DNA from: Janthinobacterium sp. 17J80-10
GTDB taxonomy: Bacteria > Pseudomonadota > Gammaproteobacteria > Burkholderiales > Burkholderiaceae_D
Assembly: GCF_004114795.1 (NCBI RefSeq)
Contig: NZ_CP035311.1
Location: 2,418,001 to 2,482,000, forward strand
DNA length: 64,000 nt
Direction of reading: 5' to 3'
In this document: piece by piece, positions 37,588 to 45,362 of the stretch
Layout of the letters: the number at the start of each line of letters is the position of its first letter
Position numbering within the stretch: the first letter of the stretch is position 1
Made by a program: the position numbers and the translations under genes
The notes under the pieces: model-generated
Database searches by the model: none
The model's input: only the letters and a program-made list of their open reading frames with translations
What the model was told of the DNA's origin: nothing

Positions 37588-38934
37588 ATGTCCCTGCTTG
37601 CCAAGCGACTGTCCTGGCTGAAAAGCGGCCTGTTCTGGCGCACCTTCATCCTGCTTGCACTGCTGATCACGGTCAGCATGGCCGCCTGGGTATGGGGCGT
37701 GCGCTCGGTCGAGCGTGCTCCTCGCGCGCGCCAGATCGCCGCACAAGTGGTTTCCATCGTCACCATTACGCGCGCGGCCCTGGCACACTCGGCCCCTGAG
37801 CTGCGGCGCGAACTGCTGTTCGACCTGGCCAGCAATGAAGGCATCCGCGTCTATCCGCTGGAAGACAGCGATATTGTCGAGCCCTTGAGCGGCGGCAGCC
37901 TTGCGCCCCTGGTGCAGGAACAGGTGCGCGCCAAGTTCGGCCCGACCACGCGCTTTGCCAGGAGCGTCAATGAGGTGGATGGATTCTGGATCAGCTTTGA
38001 CATCGCCGGCGACGACTACTGGCTGATGCTCGATCGCGCCCGCATCGACCGTTCCTCCGGCGTGCAATGGCTTGGCTGGGGCACCGTCACTCTCGCGCTG
38101 GCACTGGCCGGCGCCCTGTTCATATCCGGCTTCGTCAACCTGCCGCTGGCGCGCCTGACTGCCGCCACGCGTGCGGTTGCCCGTGGCCAGAAGCCTGAAA
38201 CACTGCCGGAAAAAGGTCCGCGCGAAATCCGCGAAGCCAACCGCAGCTTCAACCAGATGGTCAATGACCTCGACCGCATCGAATCCGACCGCGCCCTGAT
38301 CCTCGCCGGCATTTCTCACGACTTGCGCACGCCGATCGCGCGCATGCTGCTCGAAGTGGAAATGGCCAGTCTCGACAGCGACGCCCGCGCCGGCATGCAA
38401 GCCGACCTCGGGCAAATGGACGCCATCATCGGCCAGTTCCTCGATTACGCCCGGCCGGACGACCCGGCCGCCATGCGCACGACAGACCTGTCGGCGCTGC
38501 TGCAGGAAATTGCCCGCGACGCGGCGCGGATGCAAGATGTCGACATCGTGCCGCACATCGACCCGGGCATTTCCGTCAAGTGCCAGCCCATCGACCTCAA
38601 ACGCGCCGTCAACAACCTGATCGAGAATGCCCGCCGCTACGCCCGCATCGACGAGGCTTCCAGGGTCACCATCGAGCTTGTTTGCAGGCGCGAAAACGGC
38701 CAGGCAATCATTGAAGTGGCCGACGACGGCCCGGGCGTTCCGGCACAGGAAATCGAGCGCATGCTGCGTCCCTTCACCCGGCTCGATACGGCGCGCAGCC
38801 AGGCCAATGGCGCCGGACTGGGGCTGGCAATTGTCGAGCGCCTGGTCAAGCGGCACCACGGCACGCTCCAGGTCAGCAACCGCGACATCCACGGCTTGTC
38901 GGTGCGCATCACGCTGCCGCTGTCAGTGGCTTGA
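37588..38934 (+). CDS. envZ: EnvZ-type sensor histidine kinase
   Basis: 448 residues: membrane helix at about 15-35, a periplasmic sensor of roughly 115 residues, a second helix near 160-180, HAMP, then H-box GISHDLRTPIARM, N-box NNLIENARRY, G1 DDGPGVP and G2 NGAGLGLAIVERL. All catalytic boxes are intact. It is co-transcribed with ompR and ends five bases from the convergent ferritin-like gene. Confidence 0.94.
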   Translation: MSLLAKRLSWLKSGLFWRTFILLALLITVSMAAWVWGVRSVERAPRARQIAAQVVSIVTITRAALAHSAPELRRELLFDLASNEGIRVYPLEDSDIVEPLSGGSLAPLVQEQVRAKFGPTTRFARSVNEVDGFWISFDIAGDDYWLMLDRARIDRSSGVQWLGWGTVTLALALAGALFISGFVNLPLARLTAATRAVARGQKPETLPEKGPREIREANRSFNQMVNDLDRIESDRALILAGISHDLRTPIARMLLEVEMASLDSDARAGMQADLGQMDAIIGQFLDYARPDDPAAMRTTDLSALLQEIARDAARMQDVDIVPHIDPGISVKCQPIDLKRAVNNLIENARRYARIDEASRVTIELVCRRENGQAIIEVADDGPGVPAQEIERMLRPFTRLDTARSQANGAGLGLAIVERLVKRHHGTLQVSNRDIHGLSVRITLPLSVA

Positions 38935-38939
38935 GTCCG

Positions 38940-39236
38940 CTAATTTTCATGCTGGCCGGCGATGGGCCCATCCTTGAATAACACCTCGCGCAACTGGTGA
39001 TCGAATTTGCCGTCGCGGCGGCGGATCCACTCCAGCACCATGGCGGCATGCTCCTTTTCCTCGTCGCGGTTATGCTCCAGGATGCGCCGCAATTCCGGGT
39101 CGGCGCAGGCATCCATGCGCTGGTTGTACCAGTCCACCGCTTCCAGCTCTTCCATGAGGGAAACGATGGCGCGGTGCATGTCCTTCGTCTCATCCGACAA
39201 TTGATCGCTTGCTTCGTGAAACCCTTCACTGGCCAT
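38940..39236 (-). CDS. Encapsulated-ferritin (EncFtn)-type ferritin-like protein
   Basis: 98 residues: a two-helix ferritin-like monomer. IVSLMEELEAVDWYNQR (about 24-40) and HNRDEEKEHAAMVLEW (55-70) are the EncFtn fingerprint carrying the iron-binding Glu and His residues. EncFtn monomers form a ferroxidase dimer within ring-shaped decamers and are usually packed in encapsulin shells by a C-terminal targeting peptide. Here the protein ends at GPIAGQHEN with no such peptide, and no encapsulin gene is visible in the window. It follows a good AGCAAGGAGCAAGC leader. Confidence 0.88.
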   Translation of the reverse strand: MASEGFHEASDQLSDETKDMHRAIVSLMEELEAVDWYNQRMDACADPELRRILEHNRDEEKEHAAMVLEWIRRRDGKFDHQLREVLFKDGPIAGQHEN

Positions 39237-39367
39237 GCTTGCTCCTTGCTTGAATCGGTCCTGTGCAAAAACGCATCTTTAAGGTTATCTTATGTTACCC
39301 ATACCGTAAGAAGGCCCCGCTTTGCTCAAAGACTGGGCGTAATTTTTAACATTAACAAGAACCATCC

Positions 39368-40525
39368 ATGCTCAATTTCGACTTCCACAATCCCACTCGC
39401 ATCCTGTTTGGCAAGGGCCGCATCGCCGACCTCGCCAAGGCCGTGCCGGCAACGGCGCGTGTGCTGATTCTTTACGGGGGCGGCAGCGTCAGGAGCAATG
39501 GCGTGCTCGCGCAGGTGCAGGCTGCCCTGCAAGGCCGTGTGGTGCAGGAATTTGGCGGCATCGAACCCAACCCGACCTATGAGACCCTGATGCAGGCAGT
39601 CGAACAGGTACGCCGCGAAAAGCTGGATTTCCTGCTGGCCGTCGGCGGCGGCTCGGTCATCGATGGTACCAAGTTCGTCGCCGCTGCCGTCAATTTTGAA
39701 GACGATCCCTGGAAAATCATGGAAAAAAGGGGTGGCAACGTCATCAGCGCCCTGCCCTTCGGCAGCGTGCTGACCTTGCCGGCGACCGGCTCGGAAATGA
39801 ACAATGGCGGCGTCATCACGCGCAAGGCGCTGAAGGCGAAGATGCCTTTTTCCAGCAAATACGTGTTTCCGCAGTTTTCCGTGCTCGACCCCACCACCAC
39901 CTTTACCCTGCCGCCACGGCAAGTCGGCAATGGCGTGGTCGATGCGTTTGTGCATGTCATGGAACAATACCTGACCTATCCAGCCAATGCGCCGTTGCAA
40001 GACCGCTTTGCCGAAGGCCTTTTGCAAACCCTGATCGAGGAAGGCCCGAAGGCGCTGGCAGAACCCCTGGACTATGACGTACGTGCAAACATCATGTGGT
40101 GTGCGACGCTGGCCCTGAACGGGCTGGTCGGCGCGGGCGTCCCGCAAGACTGGGCGACCCACATGGTCGGGCACGAACTCACGGCCCTGCATGGCCTCGA
40201 CCATGCCCAGACCCTCGCCATCATCCTGCCGAGCATGCTGGCAGTACGCAAGGAAGCCAAGCGCGCCAAGTTGCTGCAATACGCCAGCCGCATCTGGAAC
40301 ATTAGCGAAGGCGACGACAACCAGCGCATCGAAGCCGCCATCGGCAAAACCCGCACCTTCTTCGAACACATGGGCGTCAAGACGCGCCTGTCCGACTATG
40401 GCCTGAATGCAACCCATATCGATCCGCTCCTGGCGCAGCTCGAAGCGCACCGCATGGTTACTCTGGGCGAACATCGCGATGTCACGGTGGCGATCAGCCG
40501 GGAAGTGCTCGAAGCAAGCCTCTAG
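39368..40525 (+). CDS. Iron-containing alcohol dehydrogenase, YqhD-like
   Basis: 385 residues. N-terminal NADP-binding part with ILYGGGSVRSNG and LLAVGGGSVIDG. The C-terminal metal-binding part has Asp in GNGVVDAFVHVMEQYL and His residues in THMVGHELTALHGLDHAQT. The split TLPATGSEMNNGGVIT is typical of the YqhD/BDH group, which reduces short aldehydes with NADPH. It stands alone, divergent from the ferritin-like gene. Confidence 0.92.
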   Translation: MLNFDFHNPTRILFGKGRIADLAKAVPATARVLILYGGGSVRSNGVLAQVQAALQGRVVQEFGGIEPNPTYETLMQAVEQVRREKLDFLLAVGGGSVIDGTKFVAAAVNFEDDPWKIMEKRGGNVISALPFGSVLTLPATGSEMNNGGVITRKALKAKMPFSSKYVFPQFSVLDPTTTFTLPPRQVGNGVVDAFVHVMEQYLTYPANAPLQDRFAEGLLQTLIEEGPKALAEPLDYDVRANIMWCATLALNGLVGAGVPQDWATHMVGHELTALHGLDHAQTLAIILPSMLAVRKEAKRAKLLQYASRIWNISEGDDNQRIEAAIGKTRTFFEHMGVKTRLSDYGLNATHIDPLLAQLEAHRMVTLGEHRDVTVAISREVLEASL

Positions 40526-40618
40526 GCAGCCATGGTGCGGGGTTTGCGGCAGGTTTGTGCCGAACGAAAGTGCGGCACATCAGTCCAATTGTGACAACAT
40601 TTTCATCGGGACAGAACC

Positions 40619-41065
40619 ATGCAAACCACTTGGATACTGGCTGCCGACAGCAGCCGCGTGCGCATTTTTCAGGAACTGGACGTGGAACACCACCTCCAGG
40701 AAGTGCAGGACTTCGCCAACCCCGCCGGCCACGCGCAAGACAAGGAAATCCTGACCGGCAAGCCGGAACGGCGCAACCTGTCCAAGGGAGCGCTCGGCGG
40801 CACGCACGATGGGCAAGCTGAAACCTTGCCGGTGGAGCATGAAAACGCCGTGTTTTCCAAAGAAATCGGCGACTACCTCGAACAGGCCCGCAACGAGCAT
40901 CGCTTCGATCGCCTGTGCGTCATCTCCGCCCCCAAGTTCCTGGGCCTGCTGCGCCAGAACCTCAGCAAGGAATCGCAAAAACTTGTTGCACAAGAGATCG
41001 ACAAGAATATCGCGTCCTGGGACAAAACCGACATCGAGCGATTCGTGCAGGACTGGCGGCACTGA
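40619..41065 (+). CDS. Host attachment protein family (PF10116-type)
   Basis: 148 residues beginning MQTTWILAADSSRVRIFQ, with RRNLSKGALGGTHDGQ, FSKEIGDYLEQARNEHRFDRLCVISAPKFLGLLR. This is the family first described as required for bacterial attachment to plant host cells and distantly related to eRF1/Dom34-like domains. The molecular role is unclear. Followed by a 16-bp-stem terminator. Confidence 0.85.
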   Translation: MQTTWILAADSSRVRIFQELDVEHHLQEVQDFANPAGHAQDKEILTGKPERRNLSKGALGGTHDGQAETLPVEHENAVFSKEIGDYLEQARNEHRFDRLCVISAPKFLGLLRQNLSKESQKLVAQEIDKNIASWDKTDIERFVQDWRH

Positions 41066-41090
41066 CACCGCCAAGCCAACTGTTCGAAAT

Positions 41091-41131
41091 GCAGCACGGC
41101 AGCGCAAGAAATGCGCTGCCGTGCTGCGTTT
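41091..41131 (+). terminator. Intrinsic terminator after the attachment-family gene
   Basis: GCAGCACGGCAGCGCA and its exact complement enclose five bases, followed by GTTTT. 26 bases after the stop. Confidence 0.82.
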
Positions 41132-41261
41132 TCAACAGCGTACTTTACAGTCCTTGCTGGCTGGCCAACCTAGGCATCTTGAATCCATTCAAGAAAAAAT
41201 AATTTAAAAAATCTTGTCTCAGGATTCAACCAAATCATTTCTTCGCGCGTTAGTAGGAGTA

Positions 41262-41316
41262 ATGCAATTTGCAACCGGAAGGCAACCAACCCGGGGGGGC
41301 CCGTGCCGGATTGCAT
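41262..41316 (+). promoter_or_regulatory. Structured leader upstream of a 63-residue gene
   Basis: ATGCAAT (41262-41268) pairs with ATTGCAT (41310-41316), and the inner CCGG (41275-41278) pairs with CCGG (41306-41309) around a G/C-run loop. It ends 27 bases before the start codon, so it lies in the 5' UTR if transcription starts upstream. Role unknown; a thermosensor or ligand-sensing leader is conceivable. Confidence 0.4.
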
Positions 41317-41342
41317 GCGAGCTTTAATTTGGAGGAAGAGTC

Positions 41343-41534
41343 ATGACTAAACTGCCCCATGTTTCATTCAAGCGCTGGAAACAGGAACTTGAACGTTATT
41401 ATCCCAAGCTCAGTATTCATACCGACCGCTACGGCGCGGTTGCGCTCGACATGAGCAATCCATTGCCTGGACGCGTAGGCCAGTGGATCCGCGAAATCGG
41501 CGGATCGTTTGACAAGCCAAAAGCGTGTAATTAA
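41343..41534 (+). CDS. Small conserved-looking protein, 63 residues
   Basis: ATG at 41343 with a strong GGAGGAAGAGTC ribosome site. The product is basic and soluble, MTKLPHVSFKRWKQELERYY at the N-terminus and RVGQWIREIGGSFDKPKACN at the C-terminus. No domain recognised. Its coding quality is supported by the ribosome site, the isolated position with its own leader, and a 10-bp hairpin after the stop. Confidence 0.75.
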   Translation: MTKLPHVSFKRWKQELERYYPKLSIHTDRYGAVALDMSNPLPGRVGQWIREIGGSFDKPKACN

Positions 41535-41551
41535 AGACAACTTTTGATTTT

Positions 41552-41580
41552 CCCTTGCTGGCTAGCAACTCCAGCAAGGG
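41552..41580. terminator. Hairpin between convergent genes
   Basis: CCCTTGCTGG and its exact complement around nine bases, between the 63-residue gene and the PRMT-like gene. No U-tract on the plus side; an A/T-rich flank lies on the minus side. Possible bidirectional terminator. Confidence 0.6.
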
Positions 41581-41599
41581 CTATCTCCCCAAACGCCTT

Positions 41600-42517
41600 T
41601 CAGGCACAGGCGTAGGCTGGAAGATCCGTTTCGATTCGTGCCCCGGAATGTTGTACCTGCATCGCATTTTGCAACGATGCGATTGAATTGCCGGCACGAT
41701 ACTGAAAACTGACACGCACTTCATCGCCCGCCCACACCCGCAGCGGCTTCGCCAGTGGCAAGACCATGTAATGGTTAAGCCAATCGATTGTTGTCGATTC
41801 TTCAATCAAAACTGTCAGAATGTTTTTTGTGATGAACCGCAACGCATTCAAGGTGCCACTTCCCTCCATCCGAAAGCTGCCTTCCCAGCGAATCAAGGTA
41901 TCGGTTGGCTGACTAAAATCCAGGATGCTGTAGACCGACGGCAACGCCATGTCGACGGTGCCAGGATGGAGCGTATGCGCCTGAAACTGCACGATTGGCG
42001 CGCAATAGCCCTCAAAATTATAGTCTTGCTGCAGGGGTTGCACCGCCATGACAACCGCTTCCGGAATAAACAGGGGCAATGGTCCGCCGAAGCGTTGCAG
42101 GTAGCGCTGCTTGAAAGCCTCGATCACTTCGACCTGTTTCTCGCGCAACATGGCAACGTGAATCATTTCGCAAATGACGACATCGACCGGTTCCGGCGGC
42201 AGGTACTCGAAGGCGTCGGCCTGCACCACTTCGACCTTGTGGCCATGAGGGTTCAGCGCGAGAAAGCGGCGCGCTTCCTTGACCAGGTCCGGATTGTATT
42301 CAACGCACCAAACCTTGCTGGCATTGGCTGCGGCAAACCAGGACAGTACGCCGGTACCGCCGCCAAGCTCGAGCACTTTCGCTCCCGGGCGCACGGCATG
42401 GCTGATCGCAGCCTTGAAGTTCTTCATCCGGTTATCATCCATGAGCATGTTATGGTGATAATGGACAGGAATGAATTGACCCAGATAACAGCTCTCGACT
42501 TCACGTTCGTTCAGCAT
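41600..42517 (-). CDS. PRMT-like class I SAM-dependent methyltransferase
   Basis: 305 residues from the ATG at 42517. HHNMLMDDNRMKNFKAAI before the SAM site, VLELGGGTGVLSWFAA as motif I, VEYNPDLVKEARRF as motif II and VDVVICEMIHVAM in the double-E-loop position follow the protein arginine methyltransferase plan. The C-terminal half is a beta-barrel-like region. The second Glu of the PRMT double-E loop is not obvious, so the substrate may differ. Bacterial PRMT-like proteins are sporadic. It lies just outside the cassette array. Confidence 0.75.
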   Translation of the reverse strand: MLNEREVESCYLGQFIPVHYHHNMLMDDNRMKNFKAAISHAVRPGAKVLELGGGTGVLSWFAAANASKVWCVEYNPDLVKEARRFLALNPHGHKVEVVQADAFEYLPPEPVDVVICEMIHVAMLREKQVEVIEAFKQRYLQRFGGPLPLFIPEAVVMAVQPLQQDYNFEGYCAPIVQFQAHTLHPGTVDMALPSVYSILDFSQPTDTLIRWEGSFRMEGSGTLNALRFITKNILTVLIEESTTIDWLNHYMVLPLAKPLRVWAGDEVRVSFQYRAGNSIASLQNAMQVQHSGARIETDLPAYACA

Positions 42518-42726
42518 GGACGGCTCCCCCTCGTATAAGATTGGCTCGCCGATTACCAATCCGCGAGACTGGATCCCATTATGGAGATTCTCCGGCCGGA
42601 CAAAGCAGCAAGCTGCTAGGGTTTTCCCTGCCAGTTCTGCCGTGACACCGCAAACGCGGTCAAATCATATTGTTACCTCTTGGCGCCAAACACAAGGGCA
42701 GAAGCGGGGGCATTCTCGCGGCATGA

Positions 42727-42978
42727 CTAGCGAAAGACTGCCGTTCCACATCGCGCAATTGCCGCTAAAATTGTTGCATCATAAATGTACAGTGCAGCAA
42801 CCAGAGCGCCCAGCGAACCCGCCACGACGAAACATGCTTTCGCAACTCTGCGCTGCGCTTTTTCCGCATCCTTACTTTCGTCTACCAGGCGCCTGATGCG
42901 CGTTAATGCCGAAAAGCTGACAAGTTTATTGACGTGTGCTTGCCTCAGTGCGTTTTCTTCTGATGATGGCTCGTCCAT
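42727..42978 (-). CDS. Small membrane-anchored hypothetical protein
   Basis: 83 residues from the ATG at 42978 (MDEPSSEENALRQAHVNK). A soluble, charged N-terminal 50 residues with RIRRLVDESKDAEKAQRRVAK is followed by one or two C-terminal membrane helices (ACFVVAGSLGALVAALYIYD, ILAAIARCG). The upstream extension of the frame overlaps the MAPEG gene and is rejected. No family recognised. Confidence 0.55.
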   Translation of the reverse strand: MDEPSSEENALRQAHVNKLVSFSALTRIRRLVDESKDAEKAQRRVAKACFVVAGSLGALVAALYIYDATILAAIARCGTAVFR

Positions 42979-43073
42979 ATCGAATCCATGTTTAACAGCC
43001 AGGCGAACTGGCGATGCATGCGTGGGAATTGCAGAAAAATGGCAAGTCTTCTGGCCATTTGCAAGCGGGCAGG

Positions 43074-43478
43074 CTAGCGATGCTTGAGCGAGTTTATGAC
43101 AATAATTGCCCAAAGACCAAGGACCGCCAAGAAATTGATTGTAAAAACAATGCCCCGCAGGCGAACATCGGCGGTCAGTATTTGAATGGCGCTATGTATC
43201 ACCCGCCCGATCACAAAGATCCATGCCAGCAGGAGCGCGATGTCGTGCGTCGGCGTCTGAATCAGTATCAGGCAGGCGGCATAGAAAAAAAGCGGCCACT
43301 CAAACTGGTTTGAGAGATTCGCGCTGATGCGACGCTCAATGTGTACAAAAGGATTGCTGCCATCGGCAAGACGGCCGACACCCCAGATCGCAGGCGCTCG
43401 AGCTACAGTAAGCAGCACGTATAAAAAGGCAGCGAGGGTCACGTGTGCTGCCATGGCATAAATTAGTGGATGCGACAT
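43074..43478 (-). CDS. MAPEG-family membrane protein
   Basis: 134 residues, four membrane helices. HIERRISANLSNQFEWPLFFYAA is the MAPEG signature (the FE.P motif after the first long loop) and IGRVIHSAIQI fits the third helix. MAPEG proteins include glutathione-dependent microsomal transferases, but bacterial substrates are mostly unknown. It is the last non-cassette gene before the array. Confidence 0.88.
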   Translation of the reverse strand: MSHPLIYAMAAHVTLAAFLYVLLTVARAPAIWGVGRLADGSNPFVHIERRISANLSNQFEWPLFFYAACLILIQTPTHDIALLLAWIFVIGRVIHSAIQILTADVRLRGIVFTINFLAVLGLWAIIVINSLKHR

Positions 43479-43502
43479 GAATGCCCTGATGGTAATAACC
43501 AG

Positions 43503-43790
43503 TTATAAATCAATTCCATCAACGTCTCCTTTGAGTGGTTTGCTCAACGCTCTTAAGCAAAGAGAAATCAGTCTAAATGGAAAATCAATAACGATATCCA
43601 AATAGTCGAAGAATGACGAAGACTCCTCGCCAGATTCATTTTTTGGCTTAGCGTAGTGCGCCAATGCAAAGGAGCCAATTGAGCCGATCAAAACAACTAA
43701 ATCAAAGCCTGAAATAACAAGATCCACCAGTAAGTAAAAGCCGAGGCAGAGCAGAAACACTGCAATCAAATACCTTATCGAGTCGACCAT
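43503..43790 (-). CDS. Small membrane protein at the end of the cassette array
   Basis: 95 residues, two to three hydrophobic segments (LIAVFLLCLGFYLLVDLVI, LVVLIGSIGSFALAHYA) and a polar C-terminal half. No family recognised. It directly follows the decayed attC site at 43830-43912 and its own 3' side has no attC, so it may be a cassette whose attC was lost, or the native gene next to which the array grew. Base composition is AT-richer than the core genes. Confidence 0.65.
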   Translation of the reverse strand: MVDSIRYLIAVFLLCLGFYLLVDLVISGFDLVVLIGSIGSFALAHYAKPKNESGEESSSFFDYLDIVIDFPFRLISLCLRALSKPLKGDVDGIDL

Positions 43791-43829
43791 TTTCTTCGTC
43801 TCATGAAGCGGATGTCAAAGGAATATCGA

Positions 43830-43912
43830 TAGCGCCGCGCGAAGAGGCACGAGACACCTGCCGCGAAGCGGCATGTCTTTGGCGCGTGTCCGGGTTCAGC
43901 AACGAGTTGGGT
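43830..43912 (-). repeat. attC site 1, decayed
   Basis: The stem and the R'' box (GTTGGGT in plus orientation) are intact, but the other end reads TAGCGCC where intact sites have TAACGCC, and CTAAC of L' is CGAAG. It is the terminal site of the array and is probably recombination-deficient. Confidence 0.8.
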
Positions 43913-43919
43913 GGCGTGT

Positions 43920-44255
43920 TTAACCCGCATGTTTTTGGACGTTGTAGGTTGCGGTGAAATCCGGATCAACCACCACTTCTCCGGTTGATCGAAGCTTATA
44001 TTCCCCTGCTGCCGCACGATAGATTGAACGGGTATCAGGTGGAAGTGTAAATTCCTCCCCTAAGCGACTTCCCTCAAGTTCAAGAACAATTCCTTCATCC
44101 GTGCTGGCACTTAGTACCCTTCCATAAAACTGCTCTTGTTCGATGAAAGTGCCGTCAGCAGAAAAATAACTTGCTCCAACAAGCAAAATCTTTCCGACTA
44201 GGTCAGAGGCAATCGCCGTGTCCCAGATTTCCCGATGGTCGATCTCTTGACTCAC
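43920..44255 (-). CDS. Cassette gene 1: soluble hypothetical protein
   Basis: 111 residues from a GTG at 44255 (VSQEIDHREIWDTAIASD). The start is chosen because GGGAGG in the attC2 R' flank gives a proper ribosome site five bases upstream; the longer frame would translate attC itself. No signal peptide or membrane segment. A beta-rich pattern (GKILLVGASYFSADG, GIVLELEGSRLGEEF) suggests a small barrel. No family recognised. Confidence 0.75.
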   Translation of the reverse strand: MSQEIDHREIWDTAIASDLVGKILLVGASYFSADGTFIEQEQFYGRVLSASTDEGIVLELEGSRLGEEFTLPPDTRSIYRAAAGEYKLRSTGEVVVDPDFTATYNVQKHAG

Positions 44256-44262
44256 TAAGCCT

Positions 44263-44347
44263 CCCAACGCCGAGCTAACAGGCGCGCGACATATGCCGCG
44301 AAGCGGCAAGCTTTTGTCGCGCGTCCGGGTTCAGCAACGAGTTAAGC
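44263..44347 (-). repeat. attC site 2
   Basis: Ends CCCAACG and GTTAAGC (plus orientation), central GCCGCGAAGCGGC, outer arms GCGCGCGAC / GTCGCGCGT pair. 85 bases. Confidence 0.93.
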
Positions 44348-44360
44348 AAATTTCGTTTCA

Positions 44361-44687
44361 TTACACTGCCCACCTTGCTGCTAAGTTGTGAAGGGGAATG
44401 AGAAGCACGGCAATTGTCACGACTACGCCTACCAACCACGCGGAAGCCACTTGGTTCTGACGCGGCCCCTTGATACCCAAAACTAAGGCAGTAATGCCTG
44501 AGATGCCAAGTAGGCCAAGCAAAGCCCACCCAAGAATAAACTCAATTATGTCGGCAAGACCATATGGATCGCCTGGAGCAATGTACATACGCGAATAAAA
44601 CACAGCACGAAACAAGAGGCCCAACGAAAAAAACGCCAAACAGGCCCCGATAAGTACACGTGAAATATTTACTCCACTGACCGTCAT
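44361..44687 (-). CDS. Cassette gene 2: multi-pass membrane protein
   Basis: 108 residues with three predicted helices: VLIGACLAFFSLGLLFRAVF, IIEFILGWALLGLLGISGI and SAWLVGVVVTIAVLLIPL. A short loop PGDPYGLAD joins the first two. No family recognised. It sits between attC2 and the divergent attC3, so its attC partner (attC2) is of the array's main type. Confidence 0.8.
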   Translation of the reverse strand: MTVSGVNISRVLIGACLAFFSLGLLFRAVFYSRMYIAPGDPYGLADIIEFILGWALLGLLGISGITALVLGIKGPRQNQVASAWLVGVVVTIAVLLIPLHNLAARWAV

Positions 44688-44697
44688 GGTTTTATAG

Positions 44698-44786
44698 GCT
44701 TAACGTCGAGGTGAGCGGGGAGCCGCCACCAGCTTAAAATAGTAAAAAGTCTTCATCGGCGACTCCGTTCGACCGTTTAGTTGGGC
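44698..44786 (-). repeat. attC site 3, divergent type
   Basis: R' box GCTTAAC and R'' box GTTGGGC match consensus (plus orientation), with imperfect arms, but the centre lacks GCCGCGAAGCGGC and instead has an AT-rich loop. 89 bases. Suggests a cassette from a different integron lineage. Confidence 0.75.
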
Positions 44787-45259
44787 GTTTTACCCATCCA
44801 CATTTGAATAAAATCTTCACGTTGCTTCTGAAGTGATGTCAACTCAGACCGCACGAAATCTACGGGAAGATGCGCGAGAGAAAAATCCAATTGATCATAC
44901 GTTGGATCAACCAACAAAAACCAATCTATTCGAAAGTAAGTGAATTTTTTAGTGCATCTATCTTCTTTAAAAATAGAAAGTTCACAGATAAAACCGCCCC
45001 AAGTTTCACGGTGCTTAATGACAAGAGACTCATCGAAGAGCTTCCATTTTTCAACGCCGATAGAAATCCAAGCCTCTTCATTTGCAACGTAACTAGCAAC
45101 GAGTACTGATCCTTCTCTAGGCGAACGAAGTAACTGTGCCATCCCCGAAAAATTACTACAATCTTTACGAGGGGAGGATAGTTTTACTCGAGAGAAGTGA
45201 CCGGAATTTGGATCAAAGTCGAAATAACGGTCGTCGGATGTGTAGTCAGCTAGCTTCAT
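44777..45259 (-). CDS. Cassette gene 3: soluble hypothetical protein
   Basis: 160 residues from the ATG at 45259 (MKLADYTSDDRYFDFDPNS); an upstream GTG lies inside attC4. Its last two codons and stop overlap the R'' box of attC3. No signal or membrane segment. Aromatic-rich centre (ETWGGFICELSIF, FTYFRIDWFLLVDP). No family recognised. Its attC (site 3) is divergent, in line with a separate origin. Confidence 0.78.
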   Translation of the reverse strand: MKLADYTSDDRYFDFDPNSGHFSRVKLSSPRKDCSNFSGMAQLLRSPREGSVLVASYVANEEAWISIGVEKWKLFDESLVIKHRETWGGFICELSIFKEDRCTKKFTYFRIDWFLLVDPTYDQLDFSLAHLPVDFVRSELTSLQKQREDFIQMWMGKTPN

Positions 45260-45270
45260 TTTGGTTTGAC

Positions 45271-45357
45271 GCACAACGCCGCGTTAACCAGCACGCGCCC
45301 TTTGCCGCGAAGCGGCAAGCTCTTGGGCGCGTGTCTGCGTTGAATAACAAGTTATAC
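45271..45357 (-). repeat. attC site 4
   Basis: Ends GCACAAC and GTTATAC, central GCCGCGAAGCGGC, arms CACGCGCCC / GGGCGCGTG. 87 bases. Confidence 0.93.
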
Positions 45358-45362
45358 CAATT

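Noticed and set aside
43020-43100. attC-like GCTTGAGCGAGTTTATG at the end of the MAPEG gene
   Set aside because: Only one half resembles an attC arm, the end boxes do not fit, and it lies within coding sequence.
43775-44017. 80-codon minus-strand frame crossing attC1
   Set aside because: It translates the attC stem and overlaps two better-supported genes.
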